64,000 nt of DNA. Origin: Dickeya fangzhongdai. GTDB lineage: Bacteria > Pseudomonadota > Gammaproteobacteria > Enterobacterales > Enterobacteriaceae. The position numbers were made by a program, and so were the translations under genes. Location: contig NZ_CP025003.1 in assembly GCF_002812485.1 (NCBI RefSeq), forward strand, positions 3,534,001 to 3,598,000, read 5' to 3'. Shown here piece after piece: positions 8,307 to 17,233 of the stretch. Each line of letters starts with the position of its first letter. Position 1 is the first letter of the stretch. The notes beneath the pieces were generated by a model that did no database searches, had not been told where the DNA came from, and worked only from the letters and a program-made list of their open reading frames with translations.

Positions 8307-9050
8307 TTAACTGACGGTAACCGTGTGGGTGGCCACAAAGTTGCCGTCGTCGGTGTTGATGACAATCTGCGCCGTACCGGTCGCCACGCGGCTAACCGTG
8401 ACCGTCGTTCCGGATGCCATCGCCGTGGCCCTTGTGGGGTCAGTTGATGCGACAGTAAACGTTTTGTTGGTCGCGCCGGCCGGCGCCACGGTAACAGTGA
8501 ACGTGCTCGTTCCGCCGGCAGCCCCGGTGCTAGTGGTCGGCGAGATTGTGACGCCGGTTACCGCCACCGTGTCGGTTTCGTTAACTTCTATCGTGCTCGC
8601 GTCGCCAACCTTGAACTCGGTTGAGAACGTCACAATATCGTTCGTACCGCCGTCAGAACTCAGCGCTGTGATGTTCATGTAACCAACAAACTCGACCGGG
8701 CCATAGTCCATGCGAACCCAGATACCAGGCTGTCTCTTAGCGGCTAACTCCGTCGAAAAATACTTGATGTACTTGCCGATACCGTACTGATCAAGCCGGT
8801 CTTTCTTGCGCACTTCCCCCTCAAAGGAGATCGTGAAGTCGCTGTTAGTGATGATGGTTTCAACAAAACCAGCGCCATCGTCGGCATCACTTGTTACCGT
8901 GTTCGGGTTGAAGTCAAAGCCTTTACTGGTACCAGCTGCCAGCGCTTTCCAGTCGGCCTCAGCCGGTTTCGTGTCCGGGCAACCATCACTTACCTCCAAA
9001 ACAACAGCCCCACCAAACAGGCGTTCATTTGAGTTTTGGCAATTAGACAT
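8307..9050 (-). CDS. Major tail tube protein with C-terminal Ig-like domain
   Basis: A 247-residue protein. Residues about 1-155 look like a siphophage tail tube subunit (GFDFNPNTVTSDADDGAGF, FTISFEGEVRKKD). About 160-247 form a bacterial Ig-like (BIG_2-type) domain: VAVTGVTISPTTSTGAAGGT, strand repeats and a terminal HTVTVS. Added Ig domains decorate the tail surface in many siphophages and may bind cell-surface carbohydrate. Position between the tail terminator and the chaperone supports the call. Confidence 0.85.
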   Translation of the reverse strand: MSNCQNSNERLFGGAVVLEVSDGCPDTKPAEADWKALAAGTSKGFDFNPNTVTSDADDGAGFVETIITNSDFTISFEGEVRKKDRLDQYGIGKYIKYFSTELAAKRQPGIWVRMDYGPVEFVGYMNITALSSDGGTNDIVTFSTEFKVGDASTIEVNETDTVAVTGVTISPTTSTGAAGGTSTFTVTVAPAGATNKTFTVASTDPTRATAMASGTTVTVSRVATGTAQIVINTDDGNFVATHTVTVS

Positions 9051-9071
9051 TATTTAGCCCTCTTTTGGCAT

Positions 9072-9096
9072 AAAAAAGGCCGCCAATCGGCAGCCT
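9072..9096 (-). terminator. Intrinsic terminator after the HNH gene
   Basis: On the minus strand AGGCTGCC and GGCGGCCT pair (one G-T wobble) around GATT, followed by six Ts. It stands between the homing-type nuclease and the tail tube gene and probably travelled with the nuclease. Confidence 0.65.
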
Positions 9097-9112
9097 GTTT
9101 AGGTCGGTGGGC

Positions 9113-9664
9113 TTATCGCCCGTGGTTTTCATGGAAACCTAATTCTTTTTGCTTCTTTAGCCTTGCGGCATAAGCAAGCTCTGGAGTTTCGTGGTATCCA
9201 AGATGGTATCTGACGCCATTGGCTCTTATTGCCGCCTGCCACAGATCTTTATCCTTTCTGTACCAGACTCCAATGTAGCCAGATGTGTTATTTTCAGGCC
9301 GACTCTTGTTCCTTTCATTTTCGAGCATGGGTACGTTTCGCAGGTTCAATATCCTGTTATCCGTTTTAACCCCATTAATATGATCGATTTCTGCAGAGGG
9401 CCACTCGCCATAGAATAATGCCCATATGACTCTATGAGAAAGATACGATCTTTCCTGAATTTTTAAGCGAAGATAGCCACGGTTACTTACCGCTCCCGCT
9501 GACTTCCCACAGAATTCTCGCATGAAATTCACATAACCAGCCTTGCTCTTGAACGTCTCTGCTGATCGTTCTTTCCATACCAATTCGCCAGTATTTGGGT
9601 CATAGCTGAAAAGCTCACGGATACGGGAAATAGGCAGGTCATCACGACCCTTATTCGCTTTCAT
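9113..9664 (-). CDS. HNH homing-type endonuclease with AP2-like DNA-binding domain
   Basis: 183 residues. I start at the ATG at 9664, which follows GTGAGGTT; a longer frame would need a TTG. An HNH core is visible (LSHRVIWALFYGEWPSAEID, HINGVKTDNRILNLRNV). The C-terminus (TSGYIGVWYRKDKDLWQAAI, GYHETPELAYAARL) resembles an AP2 domain. Free-standing genes of this kind are intron-less homing endonucleases that spread between phages. It separates the tail terminator from the tail tube gene and carries its own downstream terminator, consistent with insertion into the tail operon. Confidence 0.85.
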   Translation of the reverse strand: MKANKGRDDLPISRIRELFSYDPNTGELVWKERSAETFKSKAGYVNFMREFCGKSAGAVSNRGYLRLKIQERSYLSHRVIWALFYGEWPSAEIDHINGVKTDNRILNLRNVPMLENERNKSRPENNTSGYIGVWYRKDKDLWQAAIRANGVRYHLGYHETPELAYAARLKKQKELGFHENHGR

Positions 9665-9762
9665 ATAAACCTCACAGTAGGTTTCACAGATGAAGGTGCG
9701 CGGCAACAGAGTCTGTGTTCTCTGCTTTCGACTGGCCGGTCTAGCCGCGCGGTGAAATTATA

Positions 9763-10146
9763 TCATTCCCCAAAGGTGCAGGCGAATTGCAAACGAAAGA
9801 CGATCCGCCCCTCCTCGGTGAGAATCGGCGGCGGGATGCCGCCCATGTTCTGAATAAATCCGACGCACTCGTCAGTCATCGGGTTAGCCTGCACGTAGTC
9901 GATGATGCGCTGGACGGCGCTGGCGGCATCGCGGCGCTTGTCTTTGGCTCCGATGATATCCACCAGCACATAATGCTCAGCCCCTAGGTCATTGCGGATA
10001 GCGGTACCGCCATTCGGCCGGAACACCATCACAGCTTTCGACATGTCGCCGGGATCGTCATACAGCAACTGCTGCACGATAAAGCCGTCAGTCAGCCCGG
10101 CATCGCCAAAAAGATTACGCACCCGCTCATACATAAGCGGTGTCAT
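9763..10146 (-). CDS. Tail terminator (tail completion) protein
   Basis: 127 residues, overlapping the stop of the HK97-gp10-like gene by ATGA. Size, order (after gp10-like, before the tail tube) and the sequence EEGRIVFRLQFACTFGE fit tail-terminator proteins, which cap the growing tail and join it to the head. No membrane or signal segment. Assignment is mainly from gene order. Confidence 0.6.
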   Translation of the reverse strand: MTPLMYERVRNLFGDAGLTDGFIVQQLLYDDPGDMSKAVMVFRPNGGTAIRNDLGAEHYVLVDIIGAKDKRRDAASAVQRIIDYVQANPMTDECVGFIQNMGGIPPPILTEEGRIVFRLQFACTFGE

Positions 10147-10511
10147 AACGCCAGCTCCCTACGCATAGCTTCGGTGATCTGCCCCTGCGTATCGGCAAAG
10201 CCTTTGGTCAGGAACTCTTTTTCCGCCGTGGCGCGCCGGAATACTTGCGGCACGTTCTGGTCATGAACGTACACGGCATAATTGGCTGAGTAGCCTACGC
10301 GCCCGGTTAGCCGGGTTCCGCGGACATTCATTTCCCTGTATTGACTATTCAGCAGCGTAGACGTATCAATCGGGGTATACAGCGCTGCCTGCGCCGCCCC
10401 AATCAGCATGGCCGATTGAATGGCGCGCACAGCTTTCCGCCCCTGAATATCGTTTATGATCCGCTCCAGTCCGCGTTTTGACTGTGCTATACCCCGGACT
10501 TTTGCCCCCAT
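10143..10511 (-). CDS. HK97 gp10-like head-tail joining protein
   Basis: 122 residues with features of the HK97 gp10 family: the N-terminal helix RGLERIINDIQGRKAVRAIQ, then PIDTSTLLNSQYR, a stretch matching the 'PvdTG.LrnS' pattern, then GYSANYAVYVHD. These proteins act in head-tail joining. It starts just after the head-tail connector stop and overlaps the tail terminator gene. Confidence 0.75.
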   Translation of the reverse strand: MGAKVRGIAQSKRGLERIINDIQGRKAVRAIQSAMLIGAAQAALYTPIDTSTLLNSQYREMNVRGTRLTGRVGYSANYAVYVHDQNVPQVFRRATAEKEFLTKGFADTQGQITEAMRRELAL

Positions 10512-10513
10512 GA

Positions 10514-10864
10514 TTATGCCCCCGTCAAAATAGCGAAATCGTCCGCCTGTCGCTCGAACGTGTCGGCGTATCTGATAACCTGCCGCACCTCGTCGGCGCC
10601 GGCGGAAACCGGATCAGCCTCTGTTGATTCGCCGATCAGCAGGTAATCACCCGCGTCCGCCAGCGCGTATTCAGACCAGACGGTGTTTTTCACGACGACC
10701 TCGGCACCCAGGTTGCCGAGGCGCTTGCTCAGCCCGCCTTCGTAGTCACACATGATGACTTCCGGCGCAGCGTAGCCCAGCGGGTCGCCGTATTCGTCAT
10801 TTCCGGGCAGTTTGCGCCAGATAGTCGCCTTGGCTGTGTAGCTCCAGTTGGCAATATTTGACAC
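10514..10864 (-). CDS. Head-tail connector / stopper-like protein
   Basis: 116 residues starting at a GTG (10864-10862) preceded by GGAGGGG at 7-bp spacing, directly after the TAG of the 56-residue gene. An upstream GTG at 10930 would overlap that gene heavily and was not used. The sequence (WSYTAKATIWRKLPGNDEYG, LLIGESTEADPV) resembles small proteins between capsid and gp10-like genes that seal the neck. Function is inferred from gene order. Confidence 0.55.
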   Translation of the reverse strand: MSNIANWSYTAKATIWRKLPGNDEYGDPLGYAAPEVIMCDYEGGLSKRLGNLGAEVVVKNTVWSEYALADAGDYLLIGESTEADPVSAGADEVRQVIRYADTFERQADDFAILTGA

Positions 10865-10866
10865 AG

Positions 10867-11037
10867 CTATCCCCTCCACTGCAGCACCACTGCATTCGTC
10901 GCCCGGATGCGTTGGCAGTTGATGAACCACTCGCCGTCAGATTTGATGTAGCCGGTGGTCTGCCTGCCGGTGTCCGTCAGCACCCAGACGCGAGTGAAAG
11001 GTTTTGGTAGGCGCTCATTCACAGTAATCCAGCTCAT
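10867..11037 (-). CDS. Small DUF551-like protein in the neck gene cluster
   Basis: A 56-residue reading frame beginning MSWITVNERLPKPFTRVWVL and ending VLQWRG. The ATG overlaps the upstream TGA (ATGA at 11037-11034) and its stop precedes the connector's GTG by two bases, so it is coupled on both sides. The pattern 'W(I/V)xVxERLPxxxxxVxV' is that of DUF551 proteins, common accessory proteins of unknown function in phage early regions. Finding one among neck genes is unusual. Confidence 0.6.
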   Translation of the reverse strand: MSWITVNERLPKPFTRVWVLTDTGRQTTGYIKSDGEWFINCQRIRATNAVVLQWRG

Positions 11038-11417
11038 TTGCACCCACCTACAACCATAAAAAATCCGACATTATTGCCAGCGCTGATCGGTAGTTCGGCG
11101 GTGCAGCCATGAACGTCCAGCCGGGCCAGCGAGTCGCGCAACCAGGTTATACCGTCCACCCCATAGTCAAATGAGCGGGATGCACCGGACGGCGCCCCCT
11201 GCGATTTGATGCGCCGAGCGCCGGATGAGGCGGCTAAAAGCGCCGCGGCATAGATCTTGATCAGCTTTTGCGTGCTCTCGTCTTGCCCGGCTGCATCCAG
11301 ACACTCATCGATGGCATTCACCTGCGCCAGAATCAGGCCCAGCACCACAGATGGAATGCTGTAGCCCAGCTCGGCAAGCAGAGCAGACACGTCATCGGCA
11401 GCTATCTGGGCCGCCAT
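11034..11417 (-). CDS. Head-tail connector-type protein (DUF7370-like)
   Basis: A 127-residue soluble, Ala-rich helical protein, followed by a short ending GNNVGFFMVVGGCK. It resembles hypothetical proteins just after the capsid gene in related phages (I recall the label DUF7370). By order it is the first connector (adaptor-like). Its TGA overlaps the 56-residue gene's ATG. No known motif is visible. Confidence 0.5.
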   Translation of the reverse strand: MAAQIAADDVSALLAELGYSIPSVVLGLILAQVNAIDECLDAAGQDESTQKLIKIYAAALLAASSGARRIKSQGAPSGASRSFDYGVDGITWLRDSLARLDVHGCTAELPISAGNNVGFFMVVGGCK

Positions 11418-11419
11418 GG

Positions 11420-11716
11420 TTATTTCACCTTCTTCTGCAGCTCAGCCAGCTGTTTCTGCGCCTCATCCAGCTCGGTCTGCAGCTTTGCGTTGGACGCGGT
11501 CAGCGTAGTTACCTTGCTGTTGGCCTCATCCAGCTCGGTCTGCAGCTTTGCTACTGCTTCGGAATCAGGCGTTGCCACTTCCAGCACCTGCTCGCTAACC
11601 GGGATCGCCTTGCCCGACAGCCACAAGGGAAGCGAATTGCCTTCGAAAATAGCCCCCCTCTTCAATTCGTGACTATCGTGGGTCAGCATCCATTTCTGCT
11701 TTTTCTTATCAGCCAT
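11420..11716 (-). CDS. Small coiled-coil protein downstream of capsid gene
   Basis: 98 residues. The N-terminal half contains HDSHELKRGAIFEGNSLPLW, and the C-terminal half (about 53-98) is a heptad-patterned coiled coil with a partial internal duplication (KLQTELDEA occurs twice; the DNA repeats CAGCTCGGTCTGCAGCTTTG). It sits between the major capsid and connector genes, two bases before the next start. Function unknown; possibly a capsid accessory factor. Confidence 0.5.
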   Translation of the reverse strand: MADKKKQKWMLTHDSHELKRGAIFEGNSLPLWLSGKAIPVSEQVLEVATPDSEAVAKLQTELDEANSKVTTLTASNAKLQTELDEAQKQLAELQKKVK

Positions 11717-11730
11717 ACGGCCTCCGTAAA

Positions 11731-11752
11731 AGAAAAGGGGCCGAAGCCCCGT
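11731..11752 (-). terminator. Terminator after major capsid gene
   Basis: On the minus strand GGGGC-TTCG-GCCCC is followed by TTTTCTTTT. It lies 4 bp after the capsid stop. Partial termination here would keep capsid mRNA more abundant than the downstream connector genes. Confidence 0.75.
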
Positions 11753-11755
11753 GAA

Positions 11756-12787
11756 TTACGCGTTGGTGACCTGAACGTAACCGGCTTGGCCATTGTGGTC
11801 GTGTTTGAACTGGGGGGACGCCGCTGCCAGGACGGTGAAGACGTAATCATCTTCCGGGTTCTGGCGTGCTTTCGGGCGCATGGTCAGCGGCATGCCGTTG
11901 AGGATTTGGACCACGTCCGGGCGTTTAACCACGCCCAGCAGCTCATTTGCTGGAACTTTCGACGCGGGAACCAACGCAGCCACACCTGGGATTTCCATGA
12001 TGCGAGTGGAAATGGTTTTGGAGTAGTTCGCCGCGTAATCGGTCACCGTGGTGTAGAACCAGTCCGAATAGTTCAGGTAAATGGTCACTGGTGCGTAGTA
12101 GTTTTGAGTGTGCAGCAGGTTGATCAGGTCGGTGATGACGCCAACCCATTGTGCCCCCGTAGCACCTTTCAGAACCAGACCATGAACACCGGTTGCGCGA
12201 TAAGGTGCGTTGCGCAGCCCGAATATGGTTGAGCCACTGACGTTAATGGTCGAATCACCGTTCAACACCAAATCCTCCAGCTTCTCAGCGATTTTGCGCT
12301 GATGGTTGGTGATGGCATCGCTGTCCAGCGAGTAGCCTTCCGTTTGGGCAGCCAGCATCTGGCGCCAGCCGAAAGACAGTTCGCTATCGATGATCGGCAG
12401 TGGCGTGCCTTCATAATCCATGACAGGCTGATCGGTCTTAGCTTTACCGCGACCGTCCAGGCTGATATTCACATCACCAGAGTCGGACAGGGTCATGAAG
12501 TAGTGAACGATCTTACCCAGTGCCATCGGGCGTGACACGCTTGCCGCCAGGTCGTTGAACACCGCCAGGACGTCGCGCTGCACGGTAATCGCCGAACGGT
12601 CCCATTCGCCCCAGACATCTTTAGGCAACACGGAGGCGTTACCAACTAGGTTGTCATACGCGATGAACTGGCCGTTTGCGTCGTTAACCGCAAAACCGTG
12701 CTGGGCCGCCATATTGCGCTGCATCATATCCCAGCGACGACGGGCGTTAAGAATCAGCGCTTGCTGTTCTTTCGTATACTTTAACAT
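11756..12787 (-). CDS. Major capsid protein (HK97 fold, encapsulin-related family)
   Basis: 343 residues, downstream of protease/scaffold and decorator genes as expected. The sequence resembles the encapsulin-like major capsid family (I recall DUF6260): an N-terminal helix ([18 protein letters not shown]), a spine-helix region [20 protein letters not shown] and LEDLVLNGD, then [18 protein letters not shown]. There is no separate delta domain, so assembly probably relies on the scaffold encoded by the upstream gene. Position and a strong terminator right after it support the call. Confidence 0.8.
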   Translation of the reverse strand: MLKYTKEQQALILNARRRWDMMQRNMAAQHGFAVNDANGQFIAYDNLVGNASVLPKDVWGEWDRSAITVQRDVLAVFNDLAASVSRPMALGKIVHYFMTLSDSGDVNISLDGRGKAKTDQPVMDYEGTPLPIIDSELSFGWRQMLAAQTEGYSLDSDAITNHQRKIAEKLEDLVLNGDSTINVSGSTIFGLRNAPYRATGVHGLVLKGATGAQWVGVITDLINLLHTQNYYAPVTIYLNYSDWFYTTVTDYAANYSKTISTRIMEIPGVAALVPASKVPANELLGVVKRPDVVQILNGMPLTMRPKARQNPEDDYVFTVLAAASPQFKHDHNGQAGYVQVTNA

Positions 12788-12798
12788 TCGTGTTTTCC

Positions 12799-13233
12799 TT
12801 ATGCCTTGGCGTACGGAGTGGAGAGGATCACCACGTCGGCGAAACCTTCCGCCGCCAGAGTGCGCCCTGCTTTTTCGTCGAACGTCGCAACTACCTGATT
12901 GCCGCTAGCGGCCGCCTTGAACACGCCACCAGCACCGACAGTCAGTTCCTGCCCAGCGGTGTAGGCAGCTGCCGCCAGGCGGACGTTGTATTCCTGCTCA
13001 CCTTCGACGCGATACGCCACGCCGGTTTCGTTTGCTGCGTAAGCAGTGGTAATTGCCTGACCAGTGAAGCGACGATTGCCAAGAATGAGCCAGCGCCCGG
13101 TGGCATCGGCCGCCACGGCCAGTTTGCCGGAGGCAACCTTAACGGCCACGCCAGGGTTGAGCGCCGCCGCTACAGGCAGGTTGATGGTTTCCGGTTCACG
13201 CTCGACCGGGCCGCGATAGATGACATTCGCCAT
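12799..13233 (-). CDS. Capsid decorator/cement protein (DUF2190-like)
   Basis: 144 residues, beta-rich, of the type found between scaffold and capsid genes and annotated as DUF2190 or capsid cement. Typical elements are an N-terminal stretch with [30 protein letters not shown], and [19 protein letters not shown]. Such proteins trimerise on the outside of the mature capsid. Its ATG overlaps the stop of the protease/scaffold gene by one base (TAATG). Confidence 0.7.
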   Translation of the reverse strand: MANVIYRGPVEREPETINLPVAAALNPGVAVKVASGKLAVAADATGRWLILGNRRFTGQAITTAYAANETGVAYRVEGEQEYNVRLAAAAYTAGQELTVGAGGVFKAAASGNQVVATFDEKAGRTLAAEGFADVVILSTPYAKA

Positions 13234-13682
13234 TATTTATTCTCCTGATCCATGCCAGCGTTGAGGTCGTAGTCTTTCCACTGGTCGACATCAGCATTCA
13301 CCTGATGGAATGACGGGTTAAGGCCAGTACTGGTCTGGCACTGCGAATACATGTCGTTCAGCGCATCGCCAGCCAGCGAGTTGATCGCAGCTTCAGTCAT
13401 GAACGGGAATTTCGCCTTGACCGCTTCACGCTTGGTTTTGAGGTCTTGCTCAGCGTTCGCCTGTAACTGAGATTTCAGCGTGCCGATCTCGTCGGTCAGC
13501 GGCTTAAGTGCCAGGTTTACTGCCGCAGTAATCGCGTCAGCGTTAATCTGAGCCTGGCCCGGGTCGCCGCCACCTTCTTTCTTCTTCATCTGTTGGTTGT
13601 AGGCATCCCAGACCTGATCGTCGGTCAGCCCCTCGGTTTTAACGCCTGCGGCATTGAGCGCGGCGATCATCTTCTCTTTCAT
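13233..13682 (-). CDS. Nested internal-start scaffold protein
   Basis: Inside the protease/scaffold gene, in the same frame, an ATG at 13682-13680 is preceded by GGAGAAG at 8-bp spacing, better than most starts in the operon. Initiation there gives a 149-residue protein beginning [18 protein letters not shown], made up of the coiled-coil scaffold region. Lambda C/Nu3 is the precedent. Predicted from sequence only. Confidence 0.55.
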   Translation of the reverse strand: MKEKMIAALNAAGVKTEGLTDDQVWDAYNQQMKKKEGGGDPGQAQINADAITAAVNLALKPLTDEIGTLKSQLQANAEQDLKTKREAVKAKFPFMTEAAINSLAGDALNDMYSQCQTSTGLNPSFHQVNADVDQWKDYDLNAGMDQENK

Positions 13683-14627
13683 CGGGTTTTCTTCTCCGTT
13701 GGTTTTGACTTCGTACTCAGTTGGTTTGCGCACGACTTCTACTGGATCGCCGACAAGCGTTACGACCTTGTCAGAGATGAGGTACTTCTGGTCGAAGAGT
13801 TTCGGTTTGGCGTTCTCGCCATCCTCTTCGTAAACGAAATGGTCAGGCCAGACACTGACGACGTAGCGCCACTTTTTGTCGTCCTGCTTGATGGACATGC
13901 GCAGTGCCTGGTAGATGTCGTCAAAGGACATCTCTGATGCGTTGCTGATGAAGAGCTTAACTTTGTTCCACCAGCCGTCTTTCAGGCTGTTGGCAGCATC
14001 GATGAGGCTCGTCGATTCAACATCAGCCTCTTGTCCGTCAGCGTTGACGAACATGCCGACGCCTTCATCTGGCGTGCCAGCACCAGGCTCATCGAGCAGG
14101 ATCGCGATGTGGTCGAACTGCATGTTGTGAGCGACCCAGGAGTGCTTTTTCCCCTTCGACTCGCCAGCCTTCTGCTCTTTGTTCAGCAGCAGGCCGGTGG
14201 AAACATGAATCGGGTCGGCGTTGTTGCCGGTAATCATGTCGTCCAGGCGCTGAATAAGGCGCTTTCCGTCAGGCTTGGTATCTGCCACGGCCTTATTGAC
14301 GTAAACGTCCATCACGACCTTGTCGTTGGCCTTGCTGACGTTCTGAGCCCACGCACCGGCGTAATAATCGTTAACCGCCTGCGGGTCGTTGGCGCTAACG
14401 TATTTGCCGTTCACCATCGGGTGACCCAACGGCATCAACTTGCGCTCCATTGTCAGGTAGCTGTTGTTAATCTCCTCCGCCGGGTACAGGCCGCCATTCA
14501 TCACGATGTCATCGACGATCGGGACTGCACCACGAATGACGTAGTGTTCCTGGCCGTTGATGGTTGTCGTTGAGATGTTGGAGGCGTTGATGGCGAGGGA
14601 TTTAACGTGGATGCTGGATAGCTTCAC
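13233..14627 (-). CDS. Prohead protease-scaffold fusion (DUF2213)
   Basis: 464 residues. About 1-260 matches DUF2213 proteins, thought to be prohead maturation proteases ([71 protein letters not shown]). About 330-464 is a charged, Gln/Lys-rich helical region typical of scaffolds. The order protease, scaffold, decorator, capsid is standard. An internal ATG with a strong ribosome site makes a nested scaffold likely (separate entry). Confidence 0.8.
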   Translation of the reverse strand: MKLSSIHVKSLAINASNISTTTINGQEHYVIRGAVPIVDDIVMNGGLYPAEEINNSYLTMERKLMPLGHPMVNGKYVSANDPQAVNDYYAGAWAQNVSKANDKVVMDVYVNKAVADTKPDGKRLIQRLDDMITGNNADPIHVSTGLLLNKEQKAGESKGKKHSWVAHNMQFDHIAILLDEPGAGTPDEGVGMFVNADGQEADVESTSLIDAANSLKDGWWNKVKLFISNASEMSFDDIYQALRMSIKQDDKKWRYVVSVWPDHFVYEEDGENAKPKLFDQKYLISDKVVTLVGDPVEVVRKPTEYEVKTNGEENPMKEKMIAALNAAGVKTEGLTDDQVWDAYNQQMKKKEGGGDPGQAQINADAITAAVNLALKPLTDEIGTLKSQLQANAEQDLKTKREAVKAKFPFMTEAAINSLAGDALNDMYSQCQTSTGLNPSFHQVNADVDQWKDYDLNAGMDQENK

Positions 14628-14639
14628 GTTGCGTCCTCA

Positions 14640-14840
14640 TTAAAGTGATTTAGGTGTAACTCTTCGGCGATAGTCGGCGCTTTTTCTGTGTCCGTCCCAA
14701 TCGGCAAGCATCCTGTCATGGGCTATGAGGCCCTGAGTAATTGCCTTAATCCTTTCTTTTGGGCGACATATGGTTTCTGCGAATTGGTAGTGGATGTTCA
14801 AAATCCCCACTGCGTTGGCGGCATCACATGGGTAGATCAT
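14640..14840 (-). CDS. Small hypothetical protein between head genes
   Basis: 66 residues starting MIYPCDAANAVGILNIHYQF. The ATG overlaps the TGA of the Mu F-like gene (ATGA), so I prefer it over a GTG seven codons upstream. There is no membrane segment. A basic C-terminus contains HDRMLADWDGHRKSADYRRR. I do not recognise a family; similar small genes sit after head-morphogenesis genes in related phages. Confidence 0.5.
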   Translation of the reverse strand: MIYPCDAANAVGILNIHYQFAETICRPKERIKAITQGLIAHDRMLADWDGHRKSADYRRRVTPKSL

Positions 14841-15763
14841 GCGGCCTCCTTGGTGGCCCACTGCTGACGCTCTTTTTTCAGCTTATCCGCCAGCCCTTCA
14901 TTAAAAATGCTGCCGTCGTCGTTGAGCAGCACCGGTATCTGGCTGCAATAGCAGTTGTACCGGTTGCCATTCTCGGCGTAGAAGTCCCGCACCTCTTCGG
15001 TAGTGTAAACCTTACCGTGACGGCTGGCGTGCCAGGCGCGCGTTGTTGGTTTGAGCGCTGACAGCCACAGAAGGCCGGTATTCAGCCCAAGCCGGTCAGC
15101 AGCCCAGTCAGTTTCGTTCCATTGCGCCTGGCGCAGCGCGCCGACTTGCTCGGTCTGTGCGATGTTTTTGGCACGAGACATCGAGACATCGAGGCGCTTG
15201 CTGATGACTTGCGCTGTCTCGCGAGGATTGACGCCCCGACCAATGGCGTCGGCAATGACGTTGGCGAGGTCGCCGCGCGCCCGGTCAGCCTCCAGTTTCC
15301 AGTCGCTGTACGTGCTGATGTATGCGCTGGCGATCTGGTTCTGGTAGGCCGGGCTGGATAGCAACTGCTGCAGCGTCGTCTGGCTGGCGTAAACCTGCGA
15401 CTGTTGAGACAGGTTATTGAACGCTTCGAACGTACCGCGCTGGAACTCAGCCGATACATAATCCAGCGCCCAGAGATTTTGCTCACCGCCTGCCAGCAAG
15501 TGGTCATCCAGTATCGTCTGAACCACCTGCAGCAAGTCACGCATTTGCTGCGCCGACATGTCGTAAATGAACGTCCCGGCGTTCACCTGGTACAACGTCG
15601 GATCGTCGCCGTTGGTATGGCACAGGAAATGCCATGTCTGACTATTGCCAAGTCTCTCCCGACCAATAAGAATCCGGTCAAGCTGCGCTTTCAATTCCAG
15701 TTTTATCGCGTAATACCGATCTTCGATGTCGCGCGCCATATTGCTGACGGACTTTCGCGACAT
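14837..15763 (-). CDS. Mu F-like / SPP1 gp7-type minor head protein
   Basis: 308 residues from the ATG at 15763, eight bases after the portal stop; a longer frame to 15946 would overlap the portal by 176 bases and was rejected. The C-terminal part is the head-morphogenesis domain: SMSRAKNIAQTEQVGALRQA, then a region with SALKPTTRAWHASRHGKVY and NRYNCYCSQIPVLL, where Cys and His residues are conserved. These proteins enter the head with the DNA or help portal-dependent assembly. Confidence 0.85.
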   Translation of the reverse strand: MSRKSVSNMARDIEDRYYAIKLELKAQLDRILIGRERLGNSQTWHFLCHTNGDDPTLYQVNAGTFIYDMSAQQMRDLLQVVQTILDDHLLAGGEQNLWALDYVSAEFQRGTFEAFNNLSQQSQVYASQTTLQQLLSSPAYQNQIASAYISTYSDWKLEADRARGDLANVIADAIGRGVNPRETAQVISKRLDVSMSRAKNIAQTEQVGALRQAQWNETDWAADRLGLNTGLLWLSALKPTTRAWHASRHGKVYTTEEVRDFYAENGNRYNCYCSQIPVLLNDDGSIFNEGLADKLKKERQQWATKEAA

Positions 15764-15770
15764 TGTGGGG

Positions 15771-17222
15771 TCAACTTTCGACCGTGGTATCACCGGACTT
15801 TTCGGCTTCTGACTGAGGGTCGCCCAGGGGATCGGGCTTTGGTTTGTTGCCATCAGGCGGAACCTCATCTTCAAGCTCAGGCAGTGGTTGCAGTTCGCCA
15901 GCCGTGCGGATTTCGTTCTCTTCGATAGCCGAACGACCAAAGGCATTCGTCGATTTCACCGCCACGTCGGCCAGCTTGTCCATATTGGCAATCTTCTCTG
16001 CTTGGCTCGGCGCCAGCAGATCAGACCATCCGACGGTAATTTCCTCACCAGCGGCTGGCTCAACAATACCAAGCGTCCAGAATCTGGTTACAACGTCGGT
16101 GATAACATCGGTCAGAAATCCTTTGCGGCGACTCATCCTTGTGCGCCCCCACCCTTTCGCATCCTCAGTGCTGGCGCGCTCACCAGTCTGCATGCCTATC
16201 AGCTCTTTAACCGGGATCGGTACTGTGGCGCAGAACTCACTGAGTGCAGTGCGCCACGTTGGTTCAGGGTCAGCGGCTGCAACACTTAGCACCTCAGCAG
16301 TGCCCGCTTGCATAAAGCTGGCGCTGTCAGTGCTGTTATTCAGGCGACGAACCTGATCATCAAGCGCATCAGCCAGTTGTCCTTCAGGAACGCCGAGAGC
16401 TTTAGCCAGGGCGGCGAAGTTGGTCTTCTCGCTGAATGAGTAGTTAAGCTGGCGACTGGCGTTCTTGAGGAAACCTTCTGACGCACCTCCGCTCACCTTC
16501 TCGATGTCCAGAAGCTTATTAAATCCAGCCTCAAGCAGCGATTTACCAGAGGTCATGACACCATCATCAGAGCCTTCAGCAAGGATGATTACACGGCTAG
16601 GGTGGACGTTAATGATGCGCCCCGGCCTTGCATCTAAGTTTCCATCGACAGGAAGCTCAGTGAACGAGTACATCGTCACTTCACCGAACTCGTCGCTGCT
16701 CTGGTCTTCGTTCCACTGCACAGGATCAAGCTGCGCTTCCCATACCGGAATCAGCTTAACGAGGGCTTTCTCCCTTTGTCTGGCAACCACGACAGTATCC
16801 ACGGGTTCCCACCACGGTTTACTGTCCTTTACCTGCACCAGCAGAGCTGAATAGCGGCCGACAAGGTTACGGCGGTCAGCGCCCTTAATTTGCTCCCAGC
16901 AGCGCTTCAGCAACTTGTTGATGCGTTTATCCCAGTCGGTGAGCTTTGACGCATCCTTTGTCTGGTCGCCTTCGTAAACTTCCGGGAAATCCTCCCAGCA
17001 GCCGTCAACCATACGCGTCACGGCGGCACCTGCTACAGCATTGCGGCGATATGCCCGGTAGAAGTCATCAAATGTTAGTTCCTGCGGGTAACCGAACTCC
17101 TGATAGAGGCGCTGGCGCTTCGTGTTGCTGGTCCCATTGAACAGCGATGAAAGGTAGTTCCGGCGTTCTTTTTCGACGCTGGAGTTACTGGCTCGCTGCT
17201 GTTTCATTTCGCTTTCGGTCAC
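15771..17222 (-). CDS. Portal protein (DUF1073 family)
   Basis: 483 residues matching the DUF1073 portal family, between large terminase and Mu F-like genes. Recognisable pieces are FDDFYRAYRRNAVAGAAVTR, then WEQIKGADRRNLVGRYSALL, then SGGASEGFLKNASRQLNYSF, and KELIGMQTGERASTEDAKGW. The dodecameric portal is the DNA channel and packaging-motor base. Some databases name DUF1073 after the anti-CBASS protein Acb1; here position and length point to a portal, not an anti-defence enzyme. Confidence 0.85.
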   Translation of the reverse strand: MTESEMKQQRASNSSVEKERRNYLSSLFNGTSNTKRQRLYQEFGYPQELTFDDFYRAYRRNAVAGAAVTRMVDGCWEDFPEVYEGDQTKDASKLTDWDKRINKLLKRCWEQIKGADRRNLVGRYSALLVQVKDSKPWWEPVDTVVVARQREKALVKLIPVWEAQLDPVQWNEDQSSDEFGEVTMYSFTELPVDGNLDARPGRIINVHPSRVIILAEGSDDGVMTSGKSLLEAGFNKLLDIEKVSGGASEGFLKNASRQLNYSFSEKTNFAALAKALGVPEGQLADALDDQVRRLNNSTDSASFMQAGTAEVLSVAAADPEPTWRTALSEFCATVPIPVKELIGMQTGERASTEDAKGWGRTRMSRRKGFLTDVITDVVTRFWTLGIVEPAAGEEITVGWSDLLAPSQAEKIANMDKLADVAVKSTNAFGRSAIEENEIRTAGELQPLPELEDEVPPDGNKPKPDPLGDPQSEAEKSGDTTVES

Positions 17223-17233
17223 GATGTCCTCCG

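Noticed and set aside
15764..15946. Longer N-terminus for the Mu F-like head protein
   Set aside because: It would overlap the portal gene by 176 bases and reads as basic, Cys-containing sequence unlike the family.
15771..17222. Anti-CBASS Acb1-type enzyme, a name sometimes attached to DUF1073
   Set aside because: Length, internal sequence and position between terminase and Mu F-like genes fit a portal protein.
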